From positions 1 through 9,785 of the forward strand of contig DRLF01000272.1 of the NCBI GenBank assembly GCA_011051425.1: DNA of 9,785 nt, written 5' to 3'. A program made the translations under genes and the position numbers. This DNA comes from Thiolapillus brandeum (GTDB lineage Bacteria > Pseudomonadota > Gammaproteobacteria > Chromatiales > Chromatiaceae). Below the pieces are notes generated by a model. That model worked only from the letters and a program-made list of their open reading frames with translations. It had not been told where the DNA came from and ran no database searches. Of the stretch, positions 1 through 6,622 are shown one piece after another. Every line of letters starts with the position of its first letter. The stretch's first letter is position 1.

Positions 1-498
1 GATGAGGAAAATCTGGCCAGGGGAATCGATTGTTCCCGGGCAATCTGGTTTGCATTCACCCGTGCGGGCTTGCCTTATAACAGGAATGACCGTTATCTGA
101 ACACCGCGATGATGGTTGAAGCAGATTCTCCGATGAAAGACCAGTTTGAACGTTGTGATGATATGGATCTGCGTATCGGTGACATACTGGTTTACAGAGA
201 CGATAGTAGGGGGGACGGGCATGTCGTCATGGTTATCGATCCCCGCAAACGCATCGCCTGGGGTTCTCACGGCTGGGATGGCAATGCCGGAAAACTGAAA
301 ATTGAACCCGATACAGGCGTTGAGTACCAGCTGATAAGGTACAAGAAAGACTGGCAGCGATGGGATCGGTCGACAATGGATCTCAAGGCCTGCTGGCGCT
401 ACCGGGAGTTCGCACTGGAAGCGGAACAAGGCCGGGGATTGCCTGGCATGAAGGCTTTGTCTGATGTTTGCAATGCACGGCGAAACTGCGGGTTGTAG
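1..498 (+). CDS. NlpC/P60-like cysteine hydrolase, 3' part (5' end outside window)
   Basis: The frame is open from base 1 to the TAG at 496-498, so the gene starts upstream of the window; the TTG at 70 is an internal codon, not a credible start. The visible 165 residues carry the hallmarks of the NlpC/P60 papain-like fold. A GIDCSRAIWFAF segment (Cys codon 31-33) has the place and look of the catalytic-cysteine helix, which in the family is usually DCSG. A GDILVYRD strand is followed by GDGHVVMVID, whose His (220-222) fits the catalytic histidine. GSHGWDG then supplies a second His (268-270) as a possible third polar residue. Such enzymes typically cleave amide bonds in peptidoglycan stem peptides, though some act on other amides. 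DCSR instead of DCSG is a departure from consensus. Any signal peptide lies outside the window. The tail after the fold (about 60 residues, Arg- and Cys-containing) is not recognised. A gene for a small membrane protein follows about 100 bp downstream on the same strand. Family assignment is by motif only; substrate unknown. Confidence 0.7.
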   Translation, partial: DEENLARGIDCSRAIWFAFTRAGLPYNRNDRYLNTAMMVEADSPMKDQFERCDDMDLRIGDILVYRDDSRGDGHVVMVIDPRKRIAWGSHGWDGNAGKLKIEPDTGVEYQLIRYKKDWQRWDRSTMDLKACWRYREFALEAEQGRGLPGMKALSDVCNARRNCGL

Positions 499-600
499 CG
501 ATGGATGCTTTCGGGGGGAATGCTGGTCACTGCAAGGAAACACTGACTTTGCGACAGACTGTACTGGCAGCCGCTTCATTTTGTTATTTTGGAGAATATG

Positions 601-954
601 ATGGGTGATTTTGTCAATTCCAAGTCGATGCTGACCCCAGCGATGGCGGCGCTCGGAGTGACCATGATGAGTGGTGTGCTGGCCGGGCAGTTTGGACTTC
701 CGGGAAAATGGACCGGACTGATATTCAGCTTCATTCTTGGTACGGTGGTGTTTGCAGACAGGGAGACGCCAATCATTCAGCGTGCTCTGTTCTATGTCAT
801 CAACTCTCTCACCATCTATACCATGGCTATCGGAATCAACGAGGCCGGTGTTGCAGCCATGTCGGCACATCCTGCCGTGCCTGATGCCTGTCGAGCAGTG
901 GTGGAGGAAGGAGCTGGCAAAGGTTTCTTTTCTCCCTGGTTCAGGAGTTACTGA
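601..954 (+). CDS. Small three-helix membrane protein, holin-like, function unknown
   Basis: A 117-aa protein if ATG 601 is used. GGAG at 591-594 lies 6 nt from this ATG but only 3 nt from the ATG at 598, so 601 is preferred. Three hydrophobic segments are visible: about residues 11-31 (MLTPAMAALGV onward), 36-52 (WTGLIFSFILGTVVFA) and 62-82 (RALFYVINSLTIYTMAIGI). Short charged or polar turns (GLPGK; DRETP) separate them. A soluble tail of about 30 residues follows, with one Cys and a basic, aromatic end (PWFRSY). Size and topology resemble holins and other small membrane partners, and the gene sits just downstream of an NlpC/P60-like hydrolase, so a hydrolase/membrane-partner pair is possible. 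Topology alone cannot establish holin activity, and no phage gene is visible nearby. I do not recognise a named family. Confidence 0.7.
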   Translation: MGDFVNSKSMLTPAMAALGVTMMSGVLAGQFGLPGKWTGLIFSFILGTVVFADRETPIIQRALFYVINSLTIYTMAIGINEAGVAAMSAHPAVPDACRAVVEEGAGKGFFSPWFRSY

Positions 955-1010
955 AAACTGCGAACCCCGCTCTTTGGTATCTATACGGCGGCGTGTTTTT
1001 TCTTTTCAGA

Positions 1011-1027
1011 GGCTCATTTCCTGAGCC
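1011..1027. other. Short perfect hairpin between small genes
   Basis: GGCTCA (1011-1016) and TGAGCC (1022-1027) form a 6-bp perfect stem with a 5-nt loop in the gap after the three-helix membrane protein gene. There is no T-run on the 3' side on either strand, so it does not meet the usual form of an intrinsic terminator. A T-rich run (996-1006) lies before it, not after it. It could be an mRNA structure upstream of the micropeptide ORF or chance. Confidence 0.25.
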
Positions 1028-1079
1028 ACTGCCTGTTGCATACTGCATGTCAAGAGTCACGATATGAAGGGTGAATGGC

Positions 1080-1172
1080 ATGCAACATATTGATATTGAT
1101 GAATTTCTCATGGGGCTTTCTGCTATGGCGGTGGCCATGAGTGCGGTGTTCTGGTTGTTCTTCGGCTGGTGA
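1080..1172 (+). CDS. Putative 30-aa single-pass membrane micropeptide
   Basis: ATG 1080 to TGA 1170-1172 encodes 30 residues. An acidic N-terminus (MQHIDIDEF) is followed by about 20 uncharged, hydrophobic residues rich in Met, Ala and aromatics, ending in FWLFFGW. That is the right length for one membrane-spanning helix. GAAGG at 1066-1070 lies 9 nt before the ATG, a good Shine-Dalgarno position. The ORF sits alone in the gap between the three-helix protein and the radical SAM gene, on the same strand as both. Small single-helix proteins often serve as accessory subunits of membrane complexes, as CydX and CcoQ do, or as toxins; nothing in the sequence chooses between these. A hydrophobic ORF this short could arise by chance, so the call rests on the ribosome binding site and position. 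Confidence 0.45.
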   Translation: MQHIDIDEFLMGLSAMAVAMSAVFWLFFGW

Positions 1173-1180
1173 ACCGAGCC

Positions 1181-1219
1181 ATGAAGCCGTCATGGTTTAT
1201 GGGCGCTGTCAGCTGGTAA
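1181..1219 (+). other. 12-codon micro-ORF just upstream of the radical SAM gene
   Basis: ATG 1181 to TAA 1217-1219 encodes MKPSWFMGAVSW, ending 9 bp before the ATG of the radical SAM gene and in the same frame. No convincing Shine-Dalgarno precedes it. It could be a short leader whose translation feeds the next start, a tiny substrate peptide, or chance. It is listed because its stop codon defines the upstream limit of the radical SAM reading frame. Confidence 0.15.
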
Positions 1220-1228
1220 ACTGCGGCT

Positions 1229-2938
1229 ATGTCTTCCAATCAGGTTTCAGTCACCGATACCCACCAGCAGCAATTGCAGGCGCTGTACCTGGAGAATCGC
1301 CGCCAGCGTTTCAAATCTGAAATAAACCGCCTCACGGGGGGTGATATGCAGGCGTTGCTGGATCCGCAGCCCCAGGCGGAAGACCTGTCCTTTCTGCTGA
1401 CCTATGTGTATGCCTGGCACTGGCTGCGCCAGCATGTGGCCGTCGAATATCACCGCGCCCTGCTGGCGCCGTTCAGGGGTTCTGCCAGAGCCTTTCTCAT
1501 GGAGATGCTCGAAGAGTCGGAAAGCGCGGATGATTTTGTCCGGGCCTATATCGATCACTGGCTGGCTTCTCCGGGGCCAGGGCCGGCCCAGCGGGAGCAA
1601 CTGTTTCGGCTGCTGCAGCGTAGAGACAATGACCCCAACCGCCTGAGGCAGGATATTCTGGCCATCTGGCGGAACCTGCAGCTGTTTACCCAACCTGACA
1701 AACAGCACTATGCCCGGATCGCCAGAATCGAGCGCAACCGCTATGGCGATACCCTGGGAGAGGCTGACAGGAAACGCCTGGCCCTGGTGGACAGCCTGCC
1801 CGGTATGCCGAAAAAGCAGCAACAGTTCGGCAAACTGGGCCTGATTCCCCACATGGGCTGCCCCCAGACCTGCCGGCATTGCATGTTCATCTGGCGCCCT
1901 TTCGTACGCAGTGAGGAGAATCCGGATCAGCTTTATGAGCTGGTGGATGCCCATACGCAAAGCGTGCTGTTCACCGGTGGGGATCTGACCCGCCATATGG
2001 CGCATTTTTACCGCGCTGTCGGCAAGATGCGCCATGTACGCACCTTTGCCATCCTGCTGAACGGTGATTTTGCCGGGGATATTGTGCAAACGAAGGCTTT
2101 GCTGGACGCCATGGCGCAGGCATTGAAAGCCCGCCCGGCGGGCTGGCCCCAGGCGCATATCCTGCTGCAGATAAGTTTCGATGAATTTCACCAGGAAGTG
2201 CTCATCGACAAACACGGTCAGCTCAGGGAAAGGATACCGGTGGCGAAGATAGCCAATATCGTCGAGCTGGCGCCCCGATACCAGGGCATTCAGCTGGCGT
2301 TGCTGCACAAGCAGAACCGGCTGAATTTTTCTATGGACCTGTTTCACAAGGGCGTGTTTGGCCGTCTGGCGCAGGAACTGGGGCAGCGGGGACACCAGCT
2401 GCAGATACTGTCCACCGCGGCTTCGGAAAGAATAAAGACGCAGCCCGGCAGCAGTCAGCGGGGGAAACTGATCAAGGATGCCAGCTTCGTGCTGCAGCAG
2501 TACCCTGATGCGCCCATCCTGCTCACCAGTTCCACCATCGATGCCTATGGGCGAGCGGAGCTGCTGGAAGAGGGTGAATCGGTTCGGGAGAAGGAATTTC
2601 TGGCAGAGGTGCTGGGCAGGACGCGTTCGCCGGGTCAGGGTTTTGATACGGATCTGATGTTCTGGTTCAACGGCTGGGCCACCCTGTTCTCTGCGGTGCA
2701 TGTCTGTCTGGGCAATGTCTATGAGGAAGGGGCGGAACAGGTGCTGGCGCGGCAGCGCAAGGATCCGCTCAGCAGGGCACTGGCTGATTTCGATTGCCGC
2801 CTGCTCGATTTCTATGCCGAGAAGAAAGATGACCTTGATGTCCTGGTGGCCAGTGCGACCGGGCCGCACCACCTGTTTCATCGGCTCACCGAAGATGCCG
2901 ACATGCGCCTGCACATGACGCGGCGCTTGATTGCCTGA
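1229..2938 (+). CDS. Radical SAM enzyme with long N-terminal extension, function unknown
   Basis: A 569-aa protein. The radical SAM signature is CPQTCRHC (CX3CX2C; Cys211, Cys215, Cys218), preceded by GLIPHMG, which binds the [4Fe-4S] cluster that cleaves S-adenosylmethionine. LFTGGDLT (GGD at 250-252) matches the GGE-type SAM-binding motif, and ILLQISFDEFHQEVL (about 311-325) matches the later core strand with conserved acidic residues. The first 200 residues are predicted mainly helical and polar, with no motif I recognise. After the core there are only two isolated cysteines (HVC, DFDC), so no SPASM or twitch auxiliary-cluster domain is apparent. No signal peptide or membrane segment is seen, so it is probably cytoplasmic. 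The start is the first ATG after an in-frame TAA (1217-1219); the ribosome binding site is weak. rdgC lies 50 bp downstream on the same strand. Fold assignment is firm; substrate is unknown. Possible roles include peptide, RNA or cofactor modification. Confidence 0.9.
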   Translation: MSSNQVSVTDTHQQQLQALYLENRRQRFKSEINRLTGGDMQALLDPQPQAEDLSFLLTYVYAWHWLRQHVAVEYHRALLAPFRGSARAFLMEMLEESESADDFVRAYIDHWLASPGPGPAQREQLFRLLQRRDNDPNRLRQDILAIWRNLQLFTQPDKQHYARIARIERNRYGDTLGEADRKRLALVDSLPGMPKKQQQFGKLGLIPHMGCPQTCRHCMFIWRPFVRSEENPDQLYELVDAHTQSVLFTGGDLTRHMAHFYRAVGKMRHVRTFAILLNGDFAGDIVQTKALLDAMAQALKARPAGWPQAHILLQISFDEFHQEVLIDKHGQLRERIPVAKIANIVELAPRYQGIQLALLHKQNRLNFSMDLFHKGVFGRLAQELGQRGHQLQILSTAASERIKTQPGSSQRGKLIKDASFVLQQYPDAPILLTSSTIDAYGRAELLEEGESVREKEFLAEVLGRTRSPGQGFDTDLMFWFNGWATLFSAVHVCLGNVYEEGAEQVLARQRKDPLSRALADFDCRLLDFYAEKKDDLDVLVASATGPHHLFHRLTEDADMRLHMTRRLIA

Positions 2939-2955
2939 CACGCTGGTCGCATAAT
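2927..2955 (+). promoter_or_regulatory. Candidate sigma70 promoter of rdgC
   Basis: TTGATT (2927-2932, 4 of 6 to TTGACA) and CATAAT (2950-2955, 5 of 6 to TATAAT) are separated by exactly 17 bp. Transcription would begin near 2962, giving a leader of about 27 nt that contains the rdgC ribosome binding site AGAGGA (2974-2979). The -35 box lies inside the last codons of the radical SAM gene. This suggests rdgC can be expressed on its own; read-through from upstream is also possible. Confidence 0.5.
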
Positions 2956-2967
2956 CAGCGCCCTTTT
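2941..2967 (+). terminator. Weak terminator-like hairpin after the radical SAM gene
   Basis: CGCTGGT (2941-2947) pairs with ATCAGCG (2954-2960), 7 bp including one G-U, with a 6-nt loop, starting 2 nt after the TGA. CCC and then TTTT (2964-2967) follow. The stem is short and the T-run is brief and offset, so any termination would be partial. The right arm overlaps the candidate -10 box of rdgC, so the two readings compete. Confidence 0.3.
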
Positions 2968-2988
2968 CACTCCAGAGGACTGGCCCCC

Positions 2989-3906
2989 ATGTGGTTTAGA
3001 AACCTGATCCTGTACCGCTTCACCCAGGCTTTCGACCTGGATGCCGAGACATTGGAAGAGAAACTGGCGCACAAGACCTTTCGCCCCCTGGGTGACATGG
3101 AACCGGCTTTTACCGGCTGGACGGAACCCCTGGGAAAAGAAGGCAGGCAACTGGTGCACACCGTTGGCAACTGCATGATGCTGTGCGCCCGCAAGGAAGA
3201 AAAGATACTGCCTGCCGCTGCGGTGCGGGAACTGGTGGAAGCCAGGGCGGGGGAGATCGAAGAGAAGGAAGGCAGGGAGGTGCGGGCCAGGGAGCGTCGC
3301 GAACTCAAGGAAACAGTGCTGCTGGAAATGATTCCCCGCGCTTTCAGCAAGAGCCATCGCCAGTATGCCTATATCGACAGCAGGAATGGCTGGCTGGTGG
3401 TGGACACGGCGACGGCCAGCCGGGCAGAAGCCTTCATCGACCTGCTGCGCGAGTGCCCGGGCACCTTGCCTGTGGTGCCGTTGCAGGTGGCAGAATCACC
3501 CGATGCCGTCATGACCGAATGGCTGAAAGAAGGTGGTGCGCCTGGGGCGATCCAGATCGGGGACGAGTGCGAGCTGCGCGACCTCATGGAAGACGGCGCC
3601 ATCGTGCGGGTCCGCCGGGAAGACCTGTTCTCCGATGAAATCCGGGTACACCTGGAGGCGGGCAAGCGGGTGATGCGCCTGGCACTGACCTGGGAAGAGC
3701 GGGTCAGTTTCCTGCTCGATGAAAAATTTCAGCTCAAGCGCCTGCGTTTTCAGGATGCGGTGCTCGACGAGGCCGGTGATGTGGGTGCAGAAACAGCTGC
3801 CGAGCGCTTCGATGCGGACTTCGCCATCATGACGGGCGAGTTCTCCCGTTTCCTGCCGGAATTGATCACCTTGTTCGGTGGTGAGGAAAAAGACGGATTT
3901 TCCTGA
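2989..3906 (+). CDS. rdgC: Recombination-associated protein RdgC
   Basis: A 305-aa protein, close to the 303 aa of E. coli RdgC and collinear with it as I recall it. Matching blocks are the N-terminal MWFRNLILYR, CARKEEKILP (about 66-75), the charged Glu/Arg-rich helix (about 80-108), IPRAFS (115-120), LPVVPL (160-165), the LMEDGAIVR region, LKRLRF, and RFDADFAIMTGE near the end. RdgC forms a ring-shaped dimer that binds duplex and single-stranded DNA without sequence specificity and limits RecA filament function; it acts on the nucleoid in the cytoplasm. In Neisseria it affects pilin variation. The start is ATG 2989, with AGAGGA ending 9 nt upstream. The gene lies 50 bp after the radical SAM gene, has its own candidate promoter, and converges with manC. 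Its location beside a radical SAM gene does not by itself imply shared function. Confidence 0.96.
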   Translation: MWFRNLILYRFTQAFDLDAETLEEKLAHKTFRPLGDMEPAFTGWTEPLGKEGRQLVHTVGNCMMLCARKEEKILPAAAVRELVEARAGEIEEKEGREVRARERRELKETVLLEMIPRAFSKSHRQYAYIDSRNGWLVVDTATASRAEAFIDLLRECPGTLPVVPLQVAESPDAVMTEWLKEGGAPGAIQIGDECELRDLMEDGAIVRVRREDLFSDEIRVHLEAGKRVMRLALTWEERVSFLLDEKFQLKRLRFQDAVLDEAGDVGAETAAERFDADFAIMTGEFSRFLPELITLFGGEEKDGFS

Positions 3907-3914
3907 TCCTGTCT

Positions 3915-3955
3915 GTAGACGCCCCTCTCTCCTTTCGTGGGGAGAGGGCATCTAC
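3915..3955. terminator. Long imperfect hairpin between convergent rdgC and manC
   Basis: GTAGA (3915-3919) pairs with TCTAC (3951-3955). After one mismatch (3920/3950), GCCC pairs with GGGC; after a bulged C (3925), TCTCTCC (3926-3932) pairs with GGGGAGA (3939-3945) including one G-U. The loop is TTTCGT (3933-3938). This gives about 16 base pairs in the 70-bp gap where rdgC and manC converge, a natural place for a two-way terminator. No T-run follows on either strand, so it may instead act as a 3'-end stabiliser or be a copy of a dispersed REP-like palindrome; GAGAGGG-type stems of this sort are often repeated in proteobacterial genomes. Confidence 0.55.
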
Positions 3956-3976
3956 GGATAGGTCAACAAAGAAGCA

Positions 3977-5392
3977 TCAACGCCCGTAGAGATCTTCCAG
4001 CCGCTCGATATCGTCTTCTCCGAGATAGGCGCCGGACTGTACCTCGATAATATCGAGAGGAATCTTGCCGGGATTTTCCAGCCGGTGCTGCTGGCCGATG
4101 GGAATGAAGGTGGACTGGTTCTCCGACAGCAGAAAGGTCCTGTCGCCGCAGGTGACCTTGGCCGTGCCTTTCACTACCACCCAGTGCTCGGCGCGGTGAT
4201 GATGCATCTGCAGGGACAACTGTGCGCCTGGCGCCACGGTGATGCGCTTCACCTGGTAGCGTTCCGCCCGGTCGATGCCCTGGTAGCTGCCCCAGGGGCG
4301 GTGAACCAGTGCGTGAATGTCGATTTCCTTACGCTGTTCTTCGCTGAGCTGGTTGACCAGTTCCTTGACCTTCTGTACCTGGTCCCTGTGGGCAACCAGT
4401 ACCACGTCGTGGGTATCGACCACCATGATGTCCTCGAGGCCTACCGTAGCCAGCAGGCGGCTGTCCGAGCGCAGGTAGCAGTTGCGCGAATCCTGGGCGA
4501 GGACATCGCCTGTGATCACGTTGCCGTCTTCGTCCTTGTCGCCGATCTCCCACAGGGCGGACCAGGAACCCACGTCGTTCCAGCCCACGTTCAGGGGAAT
4601 CACGACGCCATTGTCCGTGTGCTCCATGACAGCATAGTCGATGGAGTCGGAAGGACAGGCGATGAAGGCCTGCTTTTCCAGGCGGATGAAATCCGCATCG
4701 GTTTCGGCCTGTTCATAGGCCTGTTTACTGGCTTCGAGAATAGCGGGAGCGAACTGCGCCAGTGCATCGAGATAGCGGGTAGCCCTGAACACGAACATGC
4801 CGCTGTTCCAGAAATAGTCGCCGGAAGCCAGGTATTCCCCGGCGGTGTCCCGGTCGGGCTTTTCCACGAAACGGCTGATTTTCATGGCGGGGGAATCCGC
4901 CGACAGCCTGTCACCGCTCTGGATGTAACCGTAGCCGGTTTCCGGCGCGCCGGGTACGATGCCGAAAGTCACCAGGTGTCCCTGCTGTGCCAGCTGTTCG
5001 GCCTCAGAGAGCGCGGCATGGAACGCGGCGAGGTCCTTGATCACGTGGTCCGCGGGAAGCACCAGTAGCACGGGGTCCTCTTCCGTGCTTTGTTCCAGGG
5101 CATGGAGGGCGGCGACGGCTGCTGCAGGCGCCGTGTTGCGGCCGACAGGCTCCAGGATGATGGCCGGATTGTCCGGGGAGCATGACTGCAGTTGGTGGGC
5201 GACAAAAAAACGGTGTTCTTCATTGCAGACCACGATGGGAGCTGTTGCGCCGGTATAGGCATTCAGCCGGTTGCAGGTTTCCTGCAGCATGCTGTCTTCA
5301 GACAGCAGTGGCCAGAATTGCTTGGGGTGGGTCTTGCGGGAAACGGGCCACAGCCGTGTACCCGAGCCGCCGGAAAGAATGACCGGAATCAT
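3977..5392 (-). CDS. manC: Bifunctional mannose-1-phosphate guanylyltransferase / mannose-6-phosphate isomerase
   Basis: A 471-aa protein of the AlgA/CpsB/XanB type (family usually about 470-480 aa). It makes GDP-mannose from mannose-1-phosphate and GTP, and interconverts fructose-6-phosphate and mannose-6-phosphate. The N-terminal nucleotidyltransferase domain shows the GTP-binding loop GGSGTRLWPVSR (8-19) with KQF following, EPVGRNTAPA (81-90), LPADH (112-116) and FVEKP (175-179). The C-terminal type II isomerase cupin begins near HRPWGSY (364-370) and contains QLSLQMHHHRAEHW (391-404), whose Gln, His and Glu are the metal-binding positions, and HRLENPG (436-442). All key motifs are present, so both activities are expected in the cytoplasm. 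It is the last gene of the minus-strand glycan cluster, 60 bp after the preceding gene. No clear Shine-Dalgarno precedes ATG 5392. GDP-mannose would feed the glycosyltransferases upstream, or GDP-fucose or GDP-rhamnose pathways elsewhere. Names manC, cpsB and algA are used interchangeably for this family. Confidence 0.95.
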   Translation of the reverse strand: MIPVILSGGSGTRLWPVSRKTHPKQFWPLLSEDSMLQETCNRLNAYTGATAPIVVCNEEHRFFVAHQLQSCSPDNPAIILEPVGRNTAPAAAVAALHALEQSTEEDPVLLVLPADHVIKDLAAFHAALSEAEQLAQQGHLVTFGIVPGAPETGYGYIQSGDRLSADSPAMKISRFVEKPDRDTAGEYLASGDYFWNSGMFVFRATRYLDALAQFAPAILEASKQAYEQAETDADFIRLEKQAFIACPSDSIDYAVMEHTDNGVVIPLNVGWNDVGSWSALWEIGDKDEDGNVITGDVLAQDSRNCYLRSDSRLLATVGLEDIMVVDTHDVVLVAHRDQVQKVKELVNQLSEEQRKEIDIHALVHRPWGSYQGIDRAERYQVKRITVAPGAQLSLQMHHHRAEHWVVVKGTAKVTCGDRTFLLSENQSTFIPIGQQHRLENPGKIPLDIIEVQSGAYLGEDDIERLEDLYGR

Positions 5393-5432
5393 GATGTCGT
5401 GTTCTGGATGCCAGTTTTGTCGAAGTGCCCGT

Positions 5433-5441
5433 AATGTACCA
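5433..5441 (-). promoter_or_regulatory. Possible extended -10 promoter of manC
   Basis: On the minus strand TGGTACATT (5441 down to 5433) fits an extended -10 element (TGn plus a TATAAT-like TACATT). It lies in the 60-bp gap before manC and would give a leader of roughly 33 nt. No good -35 box is seen at normal spacing. It would allow manC to be expressed apart from the upstream glycan genes. Confidence 0.25.
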
Positions 5442-5452
5442 CAGGCAGGATG

Positions 5453-6622
5453 TCAGTTTACAGGCGGCCGGATCTGATAGAGAGTACCAAGTGGATCGAG
5501 GTAGACAGGGGAAACCGGCAGATTTCCCTTCTTTCCCCAGCGCAGCGAACGGGTACTGGGGTCGTACTTGAGTCCAGGCACTGGATGCAGGATCAGTATG
5601 AAGCCACCTTTCTTCGCATACTCCGGCCTCGGATAACTGTCCACGTTGAATACATTGTGAGGCGCCAGAAACCAGGGCGTTTTGGCGCGGAAATAAGCGG
5701 TTCTGCTGTCGAGAACATAGATGAACTGCGGTGCTTCGGGAAGCACTTCCTTTTTGATGCGTTCGAAAAACCGGTAGTATTCGGCGTCCAGACCGGCCTG
5801 GTACTGTTCTGACAGTGATTTCCCTGCATAGGTATCATGGGTGAGCCACATCTGCTGATAGAGATTGAGCAGCCACCGGGTATCGAGCAGCACCCAGCCG
5901 GACAGCAGCACCGCAGCGACCTTCCGGGTGCTCAGGGACTGTCTTTTTCTCCACATGATGAGACTGTATATGAGCAGGGTCAGGAGCACCCAGCTGCCGG
6001 CAAGTACGACAGGAGACAGCTGTTTGTCAGAGGCTCCACCATAGATGAAATTGATGGAATGCTGTGACCAGACTTCAAATTCCAGCCAATCTGACAGTGT
6101 ATTCAGCAGCGCTTGTGTCAGGGTGTCCGGAGTAAATGCAAAGGCCTGCAAATGCCAGGAGCGGCCGTCGCTTTCAGTGAAGATGAACCCATATTCGGAA
6201 ATGGCCCCACCCCATCCTTCGGCCTGTTTCAGGTCGATATGGTCCAGCAGGTTTTCTTCCAGCGCCATGCTGTGCAGTTTGCCGGTGTCCGCAGATCGCC
6301 AGAAGAAAAGGGGCAGCGTATCGATCAGTTTGTCGGGTGTCAGCCGGAACCGCACATAACGGTAAGCAGCACTGCTTTTGAGCCCCTGAAGGTTGCTGAT
6401 GATGGCTTTGCCGCCGGTGTACCCGTCGACGGTGAGCGCGCCTGGCTGCCGTTTCCCGCTGCCTTTGACAATGCTGAAGGCTTCCAGCGGTATCTGCAGG
6501 GATTGCCCGCTGAAGGCTGCCGGTGCTTCCCGGAGGTACACAACAGTCAGCGAGGCACAGATGATCACCAGCAGGGCAAGCAGCAGGGAGCTGGCCATGG
6601 GGAAACGGCGCAGATATTTCAT
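5453..6622 (-). CDS. Membrane-anchored partner protein of the GT-C-like gene, function unknown
   Basis: A 389-aa protein. A longer frame back to 6748 exists, but ATG 6622 is preferred: it overlaps the TGA of the preceding gene as ATGA (6622-6619), GGGGAA lies 9 nt upstream (6637-6632), and it places a signal-anchor helix at the N-terminus (about residues 10-30, SSLLLALLVIICASL). Residues 31-200 form a soluble region, probably extracytoplasmic, with alternating hydrophobic strands and Trp/Tyr residues, compatible with a beta-sandwich. Two further helices lie at about 203-224 and 234-254. The last 120 residues form a second soluble region with WFLAPHNVFNVDSYPRP (about 317-333), an aromatic and proline-rich stretch. 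I recognise no enzyme motif. Overlap with the GT-C-like gene implies translational coupling and probably a shared complex or substrate. The N-terminal region could be carbohydrate-binding; this is inference only. Confidence 0.8.
   Translation of the reverse strand: MKYLRRFPMASSLLLALLVIICASLTVVYLREAPAAFSGQSLQIPLEAFSIVKGSGKRQPGALTVDGYTGGKAIISNLQGLKSSAAYRYVRFRLTPDKLIDTLPLFFWRSADTGKLHSMALEENLLDHIDLKQAEGWGGAISEYGFIFTESDGRSWHLQAFAFTPDTLTQALLNTLSDWLEFEVWSQHSINFIYGGASDKQLSPVVLAGSWVLLTLLIYSLIMWRKRQSLSTRKVAAVLLSGWVLLDTRWLLNLYQQMWLTHDTYAGKSLSEQYQAGLDAEYYRFFERIKKEVLPEAPQFIYVLDSRTAYFRAKTPWFLAPHNVFNVDSYPRPEYAKKGGFILILHPVPGLKYDPSTRSLRWGKKGNLPVSPVYLDPLGTLYQIRPPVN

Noticed and set aside
501..608. A 35-codon ORF starting 2 bp after the hydrolase stop
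   Set aside because: There is no convincing ribosome binding site, it runs into the start of the membrane protein gene, and its composition shows no helix or motif. Chance is the simpler reading.
961..1006. Possible intrinsic terminator before the T-rich run at 996-1006
   Set aside because: Only a 4-bp CCGC/GCGG stem with an 18-nt loop can be drawn before the T-run, too weak to call.
1247..2941. A 564-codon open frame antisense to almost the whole radical SAM gene
   Set aside because: It mirrors the sense gene, has no recognisable motif, and its His/Gln/Arg/Leu-rich composition is what reverse reading of a GC-biased gene gives. The sense strand has clear radical SAM motifs.
4085..5068. A 327-codon plus-strand frame opposite manC
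   Set aside because: It is a shadow of a strongly supported ManC gene, with no domain of its own.
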